A stretch of 64,000 bases of DNA. Source: an uncultured Oceanisphaera sp. GTDB lineage: Bacteria > Pseudomonadota > Gammaproteobacteria > Enterobacterales > Aeromonadaceae. Position numbers and translations under genes: made by a program. The stretch's first letter is position 1. Every line of letters starts with the position of its first letter. Under the pieces are notes generated by a model. That model saw only the letters and a program-made list of their open reading frames with translations, made no database searches and was not told where the DNA came from. This document shows positions 10,304 to 18,984 of this stretch, piece by piece. Location of the stretch: the NCBI RefSeq assembly GCF_947495715.1, contig NZ_CANLZU010000011.1, forward strand, positions 62,001-126,000. The letters run 5' to 3'.

Positions 10304-10329
10304 AAAAAAGCCGCAATAGCGGCTTTTTT
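10304..10329 (-). terminator. Terminator of the bacterioferritin operon, possibly two-way
   Basis: A GCCGC/GCGGC stem with loop AATA is flanked by six A on one side and six T on the other, so it can stop transcription from both directions. It lies 28 bp beyond the end of the second bacterioferritin gene. Confidence 0.85.
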
Positions 10330-10356
10330 ATTTAACATTCAGCATTGCGCGATATT

Positions 10357-10824
10357 TTACATCTGCGATTGCAGGTAGTTGGGCAGACCGATACGGTTGA
10401 TCAGGCCCAGCTGCTGCTCCAGCCAGTGGGTGTGGTCGTTTTCGGTGTCTTCCAGCAGTACCTGCAGCATGTCACGGCTCTGGTAGTCTTGTACCTGTTC
10501 GCACAGGGCCATGACGTTGCGCAGATCCTCGATTACCTTGTATTCCAGGTTCAGATCGCTCTGCAGCATGGCCGGCACGTCCTTGCCGATATTCAGCGGA
10601 ACCCGGGTAACCATGTCCGGGGTGCCACCCAGAAACAGGATGCGTTCAATCAGCTTGGAGGCATGACCCTTTTCATCTTCAAATTCATGATCGATGCGCT
10701 CGAACAGCTTCTTGAATCCCCAGTCGTCATACATGCGGGAGTGAATAAAATATTGATCCATGGCGCTCAGTTCGCCGGCCAGCAGCTCGTTCAATGCCGC
10801 TATTACCTTTGCATTACCTTTCAT
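10357..10824 (-). CDS. bfr: Bacterioferritin, ferroxidase-competent subunit lacking the haem ligand
   Basis: A 155-residue four-helix ferritin subunit. By alignment to E. coli Bfr the dinuclear iron ligands are all present: Glu18, Glu51, His54, Glu94, and Glu128/His131 (127/130 in E. coli, shifted by one residue). The usual haem-coordinating Met52 is Lys here. It should oxidise and store iron but not bind haem by itself. It is the second gene of a pair, 12 bp after the companion subunit, whose defects are the reverse. Such pairs form mixed 24-mers in Neisseria and relatives, and that is inferred here. Confidence 0.93.
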   Translation of the reverse strand: MKGNAKVIAALNELLAGELSAMDQYFIHSRMYDDWGFKKLFERIDHEFEDEKGHASKLIERILFLGGTPDMVTRVPLNIGKDVPAMLQSDLNLEYKVIEDLRNVMALCEQVQDYQSRDMLQVLLEDTENDHTHWLEQQLGLINRIGLPNYLQSQM

Positions 10825-10836
10825 GTTCGGCTCCCG

Positions 10837-11301
10837 TTACATTTGCGACTGTTGGTAGTTTTCGAGTCCGATCTTGGCGATCAGGTCGAGCTGGGTGTCT
10901 ACCCAGTCGAGATGGGCTTCTTCGTATTCTTCTATTTCACAGAGCAGTTCGCGGGAAACGTATTCCTGTATCGACTCGCAATAGGCGATGGCGTCTTTCA
11001 GCACCAGTAACTGTTCTTCCACCTGCTGCTTGTCGCATTGCAGCATTTCTTCGGTGTTTTCACCGATACGCAGCCGGTTGAGGTGTTGCAGGTTGGGCAG
11101 CCCTTCGAGAAACAGGATGCGTTCTATCAGCTTGTCGGCCTGCTTCATGTCCTTGATGGACTTCTTGTATTCGCGCTCGTCCAGCTGATGCAGGCCCCAG
11201 TTCTTGAACATGCGGGCATGCAGAAAATACTGATTGATGGAGGTGAGCTCTATGCTAAGCACCTGATTCAGGTACTCGATGACTTTCTTGTCGCCTTTCA
11301 T
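10837..11301 (-). CDS. bfr: Bacterioferritin, haem-binding subunit with degenerate ferroxidase site
   Basis: A 154-residue bacterioferritin. Met52, the axial haem ligand contributed across the dimer interface, is present. The ferroxidase centre is damaged: Glu51 is Asp, His54 is Gln and Glu94 is Val, while Glu18, Glu127 and His130 remain. It is therefore likely to bring haem for electron transfer or iron release into a shell shared with the catalytic subunit encoded 12 bp downstream. It starts at ATG 11301 with GGGGGAAG upstream. No Fur-box was recognised in the 260-bp upstream gap. Confidence 0.93.
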   Translation of the reverse strand: MKGDKKVIEYLNQVLSIELTSINQYFLHARMFKNWGLHQLDEREYKKSIKDMKQADKLIERILFLEGLPNLQHLNRLRIGENTEEMLQCDKQQVEEQLLVLKDAIAYCESIQEYVSRELLCEIEEYEEAHLDWVDTQLDLIAKIGLENYQQSQM

Positions 11302-11521
11302 ATCTTCCCCCTCTGAATAATGCGGTCATCATAGTCTCAAACAGGCTTATTTTCAAATAAAGTGCCACTAAGCCATTGATTTAATTTAAATAAGGTAGTG
11401 TTAATAAAAACAAATCCGATTTATAGCCAAGCTCACCCATGGTGCCGATGATGACTACAGAATAGTCGTATATTCGAGCCGCAACTTGTTATTCAGCCAT
11501 ATAGCGCCAATCGCAGAATCG

Positions 11522-11548
11522 AAAAGGGCTTCCCGGCGTGGGAAGCCC
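11522..11548 (-). terminator. Terminator after the orphan lipoprotein gene
   Basis: A nine-base-pair stem (GGGCTTCCC / GGGAAGCCC, five-base loop) followed on the minus strand by TTTTC, 14 bp beyond the stop of the gene at 11562. Confidence 0.85.
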
Positions 11549-11561
11549 TTGAAGAAGACCT

Positions 11562-12761
11562 TTACTTGATCCAGATGGGGTTGGAGTAAGCCCGGTTACC
11601 TTGCTTGTCTTCCACGACCCATTGCATCCAGGTGCGCTTGGGCGGCACCGGTACTCCGGTTCTGAACCACTTGGCACCGTTGATTTTCCAACCGGCTACC
11701 TGTTTGCCATCCAGCCAGACTTCGGCCTTGGCCAGCCCCACACCGGAGCGGAATTCAACCTGGGTTTCACTGTAAGGTGTCGCCTCGCCACCGAAGTTGG
11801 TGGTAATGGGGTAAACCTCGGGACCAAAGCTGACAAAGCTGTGACCGCGGGCCGCAGAACTGGCGAAATCGGCGGTGATACGGCCCTTGGGGGTATAGGC
11901 GTAGAGCTTGCCACTGTTGTGCCGCGCATCCTTCAGCAGAGGGCCGGCATTCAGATAGACGCGCTCGCCCCGGTTCCAGCGCTGGCGCATCACCGACAGA
12001 TAGGACTCGAAGTTACCGGTCACTGGTTTCAGATCAAATAGCCCCAGCTCGGCCTGAGGGCTGGCAGTGGTATACATTTCCTTGTCGGACAACAGGTTAC
12101 CGAGCGAGCCGGCACTGAGCCAGGCGGTGAAGTCACCGCCCTCGCCTGCGGCATAAGAACGACGCAGATCATCGGTTTCATACAACTCATTCAGGCTGTT
12201 CTGCAGCTGGGCCGCGGTCCAGTGGCTCTGCACCATGCGTGTCATGTCGTTATAGCTGGACAGATCCTGATTAACCGGCTCGTTACGCTGCAATCGGTAG
12301 CCGGCGAACAGGGTCTCCTTGACCGGATCGAGCAGTTTGGTGCTGAGCTTGATACCCGGGTAGTCTTTGCCCACTTCGTAACGGCTCAGCAGGCGGTGCC
12401 CATTCCATTGTCGCGTCAACTCAATCACCAGCTGTTCCGGGGTGTGCTTGACCACCTCCAGCTTTTCAACGGTCAGCTCGCCCTCGCCGGGCACAAAATC
12501 AACCGAGTCGATCAGGTCTGCGCCAAAGACACCGTTTTCCACCATCGCCAGATCCACGATCCCGCCTTGAGCAATGGCAAAGGTAAAATGCGGGGTACTA
12601 ACGGTAAGATCATCGGCACCACGGGCATCGCCAGCGGCTATCTGGGTCGGGCCATGCACCAGTTCGATTCCGGCAGGCGGTGCATTCTTTGCGGAGTGGG
12701 ATGAACAGGCGGTCAAAACCATGGCGGCCAGCAGCGACAGGCCGGATTGATAAAAGCGCAT
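11562..12761 (-). CDS. Predicted lipoprotein of unknown function
   Basis: A 399-residue protein whose first 20 residues form a lipoprotein signal with lipobox LTACSS (Cys near residue 19). The rest is soluble and rich in beta-strand-forming sequence, with no motif that I recognise. The pattern of a substrate-like beta-sandwich (ELTRQWNGHRLLSRYEV, FGPEVYPITTNFGG) loosely suggests a carbohydrate-associated fold, but that is only an impression. The ATG at 12761 is chosen because it starts the signal peptide; no clear ribosome-binding site precedes it. It has its own terminator and appears to be transcribed alone. Confidence 0.75.
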   Translation of the reverse strand: MRFYQSGLSLLAAMVLTACSSHSAKNAPPAGIELVHGPTQIAAGDARGADDLTVSTPHFTFAIAQGGIVDLAMVENGVFGADLIDSVDFVPGEGELTVEKLEVVKHTPEQLVIELTRQWNGHRLLSRYEVGKDYPGIKLSTKLLDPVKETLFAGYRLQRNEPVNQDLSSYNDMTRMVQSHWTAAQLQNSLNELYETDDLRRSYAAGEGGDFTAWLSAGSLGNLLSDKEMYTTASPQAELGLFDLKPVTGNFESYLSVMRQRWNRGERVYLNAGPLLKDARHNSGKLYAYTPKGRITADFASSAARGHSFVSFGPEVYPITTNFGGEATPYSETQVEFRSGVGLAKAEVWLDGKQVAGWKINGAKWFRTGVPVPPKRTWMQWVVEDKQGNRAYSNPIWIK

Positions 12762-12941
12762 CTTGAAGAAACCCTGAATGAAAGAACGACGATGAAGCCG
12801 CGATTCTGACAGCTCCCTGCCAGAACTCAAGCTCCGCAAAAAAGAAGCCGCGGCGGTAAAACGGCACTCCCCTCGTCAACGCCGGAATGCTTGCCAAAGC
12901 GTATAAAACTGTGTGTCTGGCGTCGCGACGAACCGGGTCGC

Positions 12942-13334
12942 TCAAGGCTCATCCTGCTCCAGCCAGGCCCTGGCATCCTGCAGGTGCTCGAAATACTGCA
13001 CCTGGCTGCTGAGCAGAAACCAGTCCACCACCATGGCCATCAGTTTTTCCCTGAGATCAACGCCGACAATCGCCAGCTTGCTGAATTCATCGCCATGCTT
13101 GCGGGTAAACTGAATGTCTTCCCACAGGGCTTTTGCTTCCCAGCCGTTGAAGTCAATCATGTCGACCAGGGCCTTGATTCGGGGACTGTCCATGTCTTCC
13201 AGTGCCTGTTCGAGCTGCTGCTCCATCTCCCTGAAATCATCATAGGCGATATCGCCATAAATCTTGATGGTGAGCCACAGGGTATGGTTATCCTGTTTGC
13301 TCATTTCGACAGACATGCCGTGTGCTTCCAACAT
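12942..13334 (-). CDS. SpoIIAA-like (STAS/SEC14-type) protein
   Basis: A 130-residue cytosolic protein resembling the SpoIIAA-like family: alternating strands and amphipathic helices, a phenylalanine/glutamate-rich helix (DDFREMEQQLEQALEDMD) and the closing segment YFEHLQDARAWLEQ typical of the group. Family members are small single-domain proteins often linked with membrane or stress functions; the biochemical role is not established. It lies alone between two unrelated genes. The ATG at 13334 has GGGAG about ten bases upstream; Met7 is an alternative start. Confidence 0.75.
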   Translation of the reverse strand: MLEAHGMSVEMSKQDNHTLWLTIKIYGDIAYDDFREMEQQLEQALEDMDSPRIKALVDMIDFNGWEAKALWEDIQFTRKHGDEFSKLAIVGVDLREKLMAMVVDWFLLSSQVQYFEHLQDARAWLEQDEP

Positions 13335-13510
13335 AATGGCTGCTCCCTTAACTGCGCCTCGTGGTCATAATTATGGTCGTTCTCGTCGCTTGCGCCTTTG
13401 GTTGTCGCGAAAAAGGGACTAAAAATGCCGGCTCGTCGATTTCAGCTTGCCTGAGAATCCCGTTACAGGCAGCCTTGACGCGAATATTGGTTTCCTGGAG
13501 TTTCAAGTCC

Positions 13511-14080
13511 GTGCGCAAAACAAAATATGTGCTGTTATTGCTGATCCTGTACGCTGTTGGCTATGTCGCCGCCGCCCCCTGGTTAACCGCCTACCGGATC
13601 AGCGACGCCGTCGACCAGCGCGATAGCGTGGCGCTGGCCGAACGGGTGGAATTCGACAGTGTACGCCTGAGTCTGAAACAACAACTGAACAGCCGGGTGT
13701 TGCGCGAGCTTGGCGCAGACAACAAACAAAATCCCTTCGCGGCCCTCGGTGCCAGCCTGGCCAATATCATGGTGGACGGCCTGCTGGATACCTACATGAC
13801 CCCGGCCGGCATAGAGCGACTGATGCGGGGAGAAACGCCGGCGCCCGGCATTCCCGAAAGCCGCCCGCTGCCGCCCTCCAATACCAACGGTAACGGCTCC
13901 GACTCCGGCAAGCCCCAGGCCGAGCGTAAAAAACTGTTCTCCGACGCCCACATGGGTTACCGGTCGCTGCATCGTTTCGTGGTCACGGTCACCGACGACG
14001 AGGGCAAGCAGGCCGATTTTGTGCTGAGCCGACGCGGACTGGACTGGAAACTGACCGCCATCGTACTGCCGCTGAATTAA
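13511..14080 (+). CDS. DUF2939 domain protein
   Basis: A 189-residue protein with one N-terminal membrane anchor (YVLLLLILYAVGYVAAAP) and an exported domain. The motif P-W-L-T-A-Y-R-I-S-D-A-V-D-Q-R-D just after the anchor is the hallmark of the DUF2939 family. The GTG at 13511 gives an anchor at residue 5, while the longer frame from 13361 has an unsupported N-terminus. The middle is proline/asparagine/serine-rich (residues about 115-140). Function unknown. Confidence 0.7.
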   Translation: MRKTKYVLLLLILYAVGYVAAAPWLTAYRISDAVDQRDSVALAERVEFDSVRLSLKQQLNSRVLRELGADNKQNPFAALGASLANIMVDGLLDTYMTPAGIERLMRGETPAPGIPESRPLPPSNTNGNGSDSGKPQAERKKLFSDAHMGYRSLHRFVVTVTDDEGKQADFVLSRRGLDWKLTAIVLPLN

Positions 14081-14222
14081 CCGACGCATGACCGAATACG
14101 ACTGGAACCAATGCTGAGTGAAGACCCGGGCAGAGCCGGTGGATCGATGCCAGACTGAGGATATGAATGGCGAGCCTGTGCGGGCTTCGCCGGCTCCGTG
14201 TTGATCCAAGGAGAATCATGCC

Positions 14223-15353
14223 ATGCGTCACTGGTTCCAGTTTCCCATTCGTGAAGGCGACACCTCGCGCCAGGCCCACTGCGACATGCCAGCGGGAACC
14301 TTCGAACGAGAAATCGGCAAGGAAGGTTTTTTCGGCCCCGCCACCCACATGTACCACCGCCACCCGCCTACCGGCTGGAGTGCCTGGGAGGGGCCGCATC
14401 GCCCCCGCGCCTTCGACACCAACAAGCTGCAGCCAAAGGGAAACAGTCCCTGGGATGCCACGCTTCTGCTGCACAACGCCAGCCTGAAGGTACGACTCTG
14501 GCAAAGCGACCAGTCGATGAATCATCTGGTGCGTAACGGCGACGGCGACGAGTGTCTGTTTGTGCATCGGGGTAAGGGCCGGCTTTTTTGCGATTATGGC
14601 CACCTGAGCTTCGGCGAGGGTGACTATATTATCCTGCCCCGTGCCACCAGCTGGCGGCTGGAAATCGAACAGCCGGTGACCCTGCTGATGATAGAGGCCA
14701 CCCACGGCGCCTACATGCAGGCGGAACGCGGCCTGGTGGGCCGTCATGCGATATTCGATCCGGCCGTACTCGAATACCCCAGGTTGGACGATGCCTTCAA
14801 GGCCCAGAGCGAGCAGCCCGGCGAGTGGCAGGTGTTGCTCAAGGCCCGGGGGCAGATAAACCGCATCAGCTTCCCCTTCAATCCACTGGATGCCCAGGGC
14901 TGGACCGGCGACCTGACCGTGTTCAAGCTCAACTGGCGCGACATTCGTCCCTTGATGAGCCACCGCTACCACCTGCCGCCCTCGGCGCACACCACCTTCG
15001 TCGCCAACGACTTCGTGATCTGTACCTTCGTGCCCCGGCCTATCGAGTCCGATCCCGGTGCGCTCAAGGTGCCCTTCTACCATAACAACGACGATTTTGA
15101 TGAGGTCATCTTCTATCATCAGGGCAATTTCTTCAGTCGGGACAATATAGAAGCGGGGATGATCACCCTGCACCCCTGCGGCTTTACTCATGGTCCTCAT
15201 CCCAAGGCCTTCGCCGCCGGTGCCAAACACACTCGTACCGAAACCGACGAGGTGGCGGTGATGATCGACTCACGGCAGCCGCTGGAGGTGGCCGAGTTGC
15301 CGGACGGGATGGAAAACATCGACTATGTTCACTCGTGGCAGGCAAAACCATAA
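14223..15353 (+). CDS. hmgA: Homogentisate 1,2-dioxygenase
   Basis: A 376-residue cupin-type dioxygenase of the shorter bacterial form. Candidate iron ligands lie in VPFYHNNDDFDEV (His and Glu) and in LHPCGFTHGPHP (His). It opens the ring of homogentisate to maleylacetoacetate, the central step of tyrosine and phenylalanine catabolism. AAGGAG precedes the start; a second ATG three bases earlier in another frame is not used. It begins a tight cluster hmgA, fumarylacetoacetase, maiA, acetoacetyl-CoA synthetase. The enzyme that makes homogentisate (4-hydroxyphenylpyruvate dioxygenase) is not in the window. Confidence 0.92.
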   Translation: MRHWFQFPIREGDTSRQAHCDMPAGTFEREIGKEGFFGPATHMYHRHPPTGWSAWEGPHRPRAFDTNKLQPKGNSPWDATLLLHNASLKVRLWQSDQSMNHLVRNGDGDECLFVHRGKGRLFCDYGHLSFGEGDYIILPRATSWRLEIEQPVTLLMIEATHGAYMQAERGLVGRHAIFDPAVLEYPRLDDAFKAQSEQPGEWQVLLKARGQINRISFPFNPLDAQGWTGDLTVFKLNWRDIRPLMSHRYHLPPSAHTTFVANDFVICTFVPRPIESDPGALKVPFYHNNDDFDEVIFYHQGNFFSRDNIEAGMITLHPCGFTHGPHPKAFAAGAKHTRTETDEVAVMIDSRQPLEVAELPDGMENIDYVHSWQAKP

Positions 15354-15390
15354 CGCGATAAAGCGCACTGGATACATCAAGGAGGCGATG

Positions 15391-16377
15391 GTGAAACTGG
15401 CTTCTCTGAAACAAGGTCGTGACGGCCAACTACTGGTGGTGTCCCGGGATTTGAGTCGGGCGATCACCGCAGACGGCATTGCCCCCACCCTGCAGGCGGC
15501 ACTGGATTACTGGGCCGAAACCGAGCCGGCATTACAGGCACTTTATCAACAACTGAACCAGGGAAACTGTGCCGACAGCTTCGCGTTTGACCCGTCCGCC
15601 TGTGCCTCGCCCCTGCCCCGCGCCTATCAGTGGGCCGACGGCAGCGCCTACGTCAATCATGTGGAGCTGGTGCGCAAGGCCCGCGGCGCCGAGATACCGG
15701 CCAGCTTCTGGACCGATCCGCTGATGTACCAGGGTATGTCCGACGGTTTTATCGGGCCATGCGAAGATATTTGTCTGGCCGATGAAGCCTGGGGCATCGA
15801 CTTCGAAGGCGAAATCGCCATTATTACCGGTGATGTCCCCATGGGTACCCCCGCCGAAAGGGCCGACGCTCATATCAAGCTGCTGATGCTGGTCAACGAT
15901 GTGTCGCTGCGCAACCTGATTCCGGGAGAACTGAACAAGGGCTTCGGCTTCTTCCAGTCAAAACCGGCTTCGTCCTTCTCGCCGGTGGCCATCTCCCCGG
16001 ATGAACTGGGCGATGCCTGGCAAGACACCAGGGTGCATCACCGCCTGCGGGTTCATCTGAACGGCGAGCTGTTCGGCGAGCCGGATGCGGGCACCGACAT
16101 GACCTTCAACTTCGCCCAACTGCTGACCCATGTCAGCTTTAGCCGGGACCTGTGCGCCGGCTCCATCATCGGCTCCGGCACCGTCTCCAATGTGGATCGC
16201 AGCACCGGCTCCTGCTGTCTGGCCGAACGACGCATGCTGGAAGTTCTGGATCAGGGCGAAGCTCGCACCCCCTTCATGAAGTTTGGCGACCGGGTGCGCA
16301 TCGAGATGCTGGACGCCCAGGGCCAGTCCATCTTCGGTGCCATCGACCAGCAGGTGACGAAATATGAAGCTCTATGA
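15391..16377 (+). CDS. Fumarylacetoacetate hydrolase family protein
   Basis: A 328-residue enzyme of the FAH superfamily. The metal-binding acidic residues lie in E-G-E-I-A-I-I-T-G-D-V-P and neighbouring segments; SGTVSNVD and the closing F-G-D-R-V-R-I-E-M are also conserved. In this operon it should cleave fumarylacetoacetate to fumarate and acetoacetate. AAGGAGG lies two bases before ATG 15388 but five before GTG 15391, and homologues begin M-K-L-A-S-L, so the GTG is the better start. Its 3' end overlaps maiA by 14 bp. Confidence 0.9.
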   Translation: MKLASLKQGRDGQLLVVSRDLSRAITADGIAPTLQAALDYWAETEPALQALYQQLNQGNCADSFAFDPSACASPLPRAYQWADGSAYVNHVELVRKARGAEIPASFWTDPLMYQGMSDGFIGPCEDICLADEAWGIDFEGEIAIITGDVPMGTPAERADAHIKLLMLVNDVSLRNLIPGELNKGFGFFQSKPASSFSPVAISPDELGDAWQDTRVHHRLRVHLNGELFGEPDAGTDMTFNFAQLLTHVSFSRDLCAGSIIGSGTVSNVDRSTGSCCLAERRMLEVLDQGEARTPFMKFGDRVRIEMLDAQGQSIFGAIDQQVTKYEAL

Positions 16378-17017
16378 TTATGTCCGCTCTTCCGCCGCCT
16401 ACCGGGTACGGATTACGCTTCACCTGAAAGGACTGAGCTGTGAGACCCTTCCCATCTCCTTGCTGGATGGCACCCAAAGAAGCGATAGTTATCGGTCTGT
16501 GAACCCAACCGGCCTGGTGCCCAGCCTGGATACCGGTCACGGCATCCTCGGCCAGTCGCTGGCCATTATCGAATATCTGGACGAAAGCTATCCCGAGCCG
16601 CCGTTGCTGCCGGCCATGCCCTTTGCCCGCGCCCGCTGCCGGGCTCTGGCGCTGCAGGTGGCCTGCGACATACACCCACTCAACAACCTGCGGGTGCTCA
16701 ACTACCTGACCGGTGATCTCGGACTCAGTGAAGAGCAAAAAACCACCTGGTATCACCACTGGCTGCAGCAGGGGCTGACTCCGCTGGAACAGCAGCTGAG
16801 CACCAGCGACGCACCGTTCTGCTGCGGTGACTCCCCTAGTCTGGCGGATATCTGCCTGGTGCCCCAGCTCACCAATGCCCGCCGCTTCAAGCTGGATCTG
16901 GCGCCTTATCCCAGGCTTGTCGCCATCGAGCAGGCCTGCAACCGGCTCGAGGCATTTCAACTGGCGCACCCGGATCAACAGCCCCCCCATCCCGGCAACC
17001 CCCTGATCAGGAGGTGA
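16364..17017 (+). CDS. maiA: Maleylacetoacetate isomerase
   Basis: A 217-residue zeta-class glutathione transferase. The active-site motif SSAAYRVRI is at residues 9-17, and the glutathione-binding QSLAIIEYLDE segment follows. It uses glutathione to isomerise maleylacetoacetate to fumarylacetoacetate. The 14-bp overlap with the preceding gene and the position of its stop two bases before the acetoacetyl-CoA synthetase ATG indicate one translationally coupled operon. Confidence 0.93.
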   Translation: MKLYDYVRSSAAYRVRITLHLKGLSCETLPISLLDGTQRSDSYRSVNPTGLVPSLDTGHGILGQSLAIIEYLDESYPEPPLLPAMPFARARCRALALQVACDIHPLNNLRVLNYLTGDLGLSEEQKTTWYHHWLQQGLTPLEQQLSTSDAPFCCGDSPSLADICLVPQLTNARRFKLDLAPYPRLVAIEQACNRLEAFQLAHPDQQPPHPGNPLIRR

Positions 17018-17019
17018 AC

Positions 17020-18984
17020 ATGTCCCGGCAACTTGCCCCCTTGTGGCGCCCCTCTCCCGCCCGGATAAAACGCAGCCAGCTGTATGAGTTCATGCAACAG
17101 GCAAACCGCCGCTACGGACTCGAGCTGACCGACTATCAAAGCCTGCATGCCTGGTCGGTGCAGGACAGTGCCGCCTTCTGGAACCTAGTGTGGGACTTCG
17201 CCGAGGTAGTGGGTGAAAAGGGTGAGCAGCCGGTGCTGAACGCCGCCAGCGCCCGTGACGCGGTCTGGTTTCCCGAAGCCCGGCTTAACGTTGCCGAAAA
17301 CCTGTTGCGCCATGCCACAACACACCCGGATCAAGCTGCCCTGCTGTTTATGGCCGAGGGGCAAAATGAGCGGAGCCTGAGCTGGAGTGAACTGACCGAA
17401 CAGGTGGCGGCCATTCGTGCCGGTCTGGAGCACGCCGGTATCAAACCCGGTGATGTGGTAGCCGGTTACCTGCCCAATCTGCCGGAAACCCTGGTCGCCA
17501 TGCTGGCCACCACCGCACTGGGGGCAATCTGGACCTCGACCTCCCCCGACTTCGGTGCCGACAGCGTGATAGAACGCTTCGGTCAAACCCGGCCAAAGGT
17601 ACTGTTCAGCGCCGACGGTTATCGTTACAACGGCAAGCGGCATGACACCGGCGACAAAGCCAGAGCCATAGTCGCGGCCATCGACAGCATCGAACACTGG
17701 GTGAAAATCCACTACCTGGGGGCAGACCAGCCTGACTCCGACGACAGGGTGCAACACTGGTCTGAATGGCTGCGCCGCCACGCCGGGCAGCCGCTGCATT
17801 TTACTGCCATGCCCTTCAACGCGCCGCTCTATATTCTGTATTCTTCGGGTACCACCGGCCAGCCCAAGTGCATAGTGCATTCGGCCGGCGGCATCCTGCT
17901 CAACCATCTGAAAGAACATCGGCTGCATTGCGATATTCGCCCCGGCGACAGGGTATTCTATTTCACCACATGTGGCTGGATGATGTGGAACTGGCTGGTC
18001 TCGGCACTGGCCAGCGGCGCCACCCTGCTGCTTTATGAAGGCGCGCCTTTCTTTCCCGATGGCAAGGTGCTGTGGAACTGGGCCGAAAAAACGGGCATGA
18101 CCCTGTTCGGCACCTCCGCCAAATACCTAGAAGCCATGGAAAAGCAGCGGATTCATCCGCGTGACCACCATTATCTGGGGGCCCTGCGCACCCTGTGCTC
18201 CACCGGCTCGGCCCTAGCGCCCGAACAATTCGACTTTGTTTACCGGCGCATCAAGTCCAATCTGCAGCTGGCTTCCATCGCCGGCGGCACCGATATCTGT
18301 GGCTGCTTCGTGCTCGGCAACCCCATCAGCCCGGTTTATCGCGGCGAGTGTCAGGGCATTGGTCTGGGGCTGGATGTGCGGGTGTACGACGAACAGGGCC
18401 GGCCCTTGCTGGAACAGCCAGGCGAGCTGGTCTGTTGCAACAGCTTTCCCAACCGGCCGGTGGGGTTCTGGGGCGACGATGACGGCAGCCGCTATGACGC
18501 CGCCTACTGGCAGACCTACCCGGGCTGCTGGCATCACGGTGACAGAGTGGCGTTGACGGTACACGGCGGCATGGTGTTCTATGGCCGCTCGGATACGGTG
18601 CTCAACCCGGGTGGCGTGCGTATCGGTACCGCCGAAATCTATCGTCAGATCAGCCGCTTCGAGCAGGTAGCGGATGCGGTGGTGGTGGGTCAGCACTGGC
18701 ACAAAGATGAGCGGATATTGCTGTTCGTCAAACTGGTCGAGGGCGAGCGGCTGGACGGCGCACTGAAAGCGGCCATTTGCCGACGCATTCGCAACCAGTG
18801 CAGTCCGCGTCATGTGCCGGACAAAATACTGGCCGTGACCGATATTCCCAGAACCCGGTCGGGCAAGACGGTCGAACTGGCGGTACGCAATGTGGTGGAA
18901 GGCAAGCCGGTAAAAAACATCGGTGCCCTGGCCAACCCACAAGCACTGGAACTGTTCCGCAATCTGCCCGATCTCAAGGAGTAA
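17020..18984 (+). CDS. Acetoacetyl-CoA synthetase
   Basis: A 654-residue ANL-superfamily acyl-CoA synthetase. The phosphate-binding loop is YSSGTTGQPK near residue 270, and the closing lysine motif is SGKTVELAV. Length and N-terminal domain (W-R-P-S-P-A-R-I) match acetoacetyl-CoA synthetases. It activates the acetoacetate released by the preceding pathway so that it can enter central metabolism. ATG 17020 has GGAGG five bases upstream; a GTG at 17014 is less likely. Its TAA stop codon is also the first three bases of repeat copy A. Confidence 0.92.
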   Translation: MSRQLAPLWRPSPARIKRSQLYEFMQQANRRYGLELTDYQSLHAWSVQDSAAFWNLVWDFAEVVGEKGEQPVLNAASARDAVWFPEARLNVAENLLRHATTHPDQAALLFMAEGQNERSLSWSELTEQVAAIRAGLEHAGIKPGDVVAGYLPNLPETLVAMLATTALGAIWTSTSPDFGADSVIERFGQTRPKVLFSADGYRYNGKRHDTGDKARAIVAAIDSIEHWVKIHYLGADQPDSDDRVQHWSEWLRRHAGQPLHFTAMPFNAPLYILYSSGTTGQPKCIVHSAGGILLNHLKEHRLHCDIRPGDRVFYFTTCGWMMWNWLVSALASGATLLLYEGAPFFPDGKVLWNWAEKTGMTLFGTSAKYLEAMEKQRIHPRDHHYLGALRTLCSTGSALAPEQFDFVYRRIKSNLQLASIAGGTDICGCFVLGNPISPVYRGECQGIGLGLDVRVYDEQGRPLLEQPGELVCCNSFPNRPVGFWGDDDGSRYDAAYWQTYPGCWHHGDRVALTVHGGMVFYGRSDTVLNPGGVRIGTAEIYRQISRFEQVADAVVVGQHWHKDERILLFVKLVEGERLDGALKAAICRRIRNQCSPRHVPDKILAVTDIPRTRSGKTVELAVRNVVEGKPVKNIGALANPQALELFRNLPDLKE

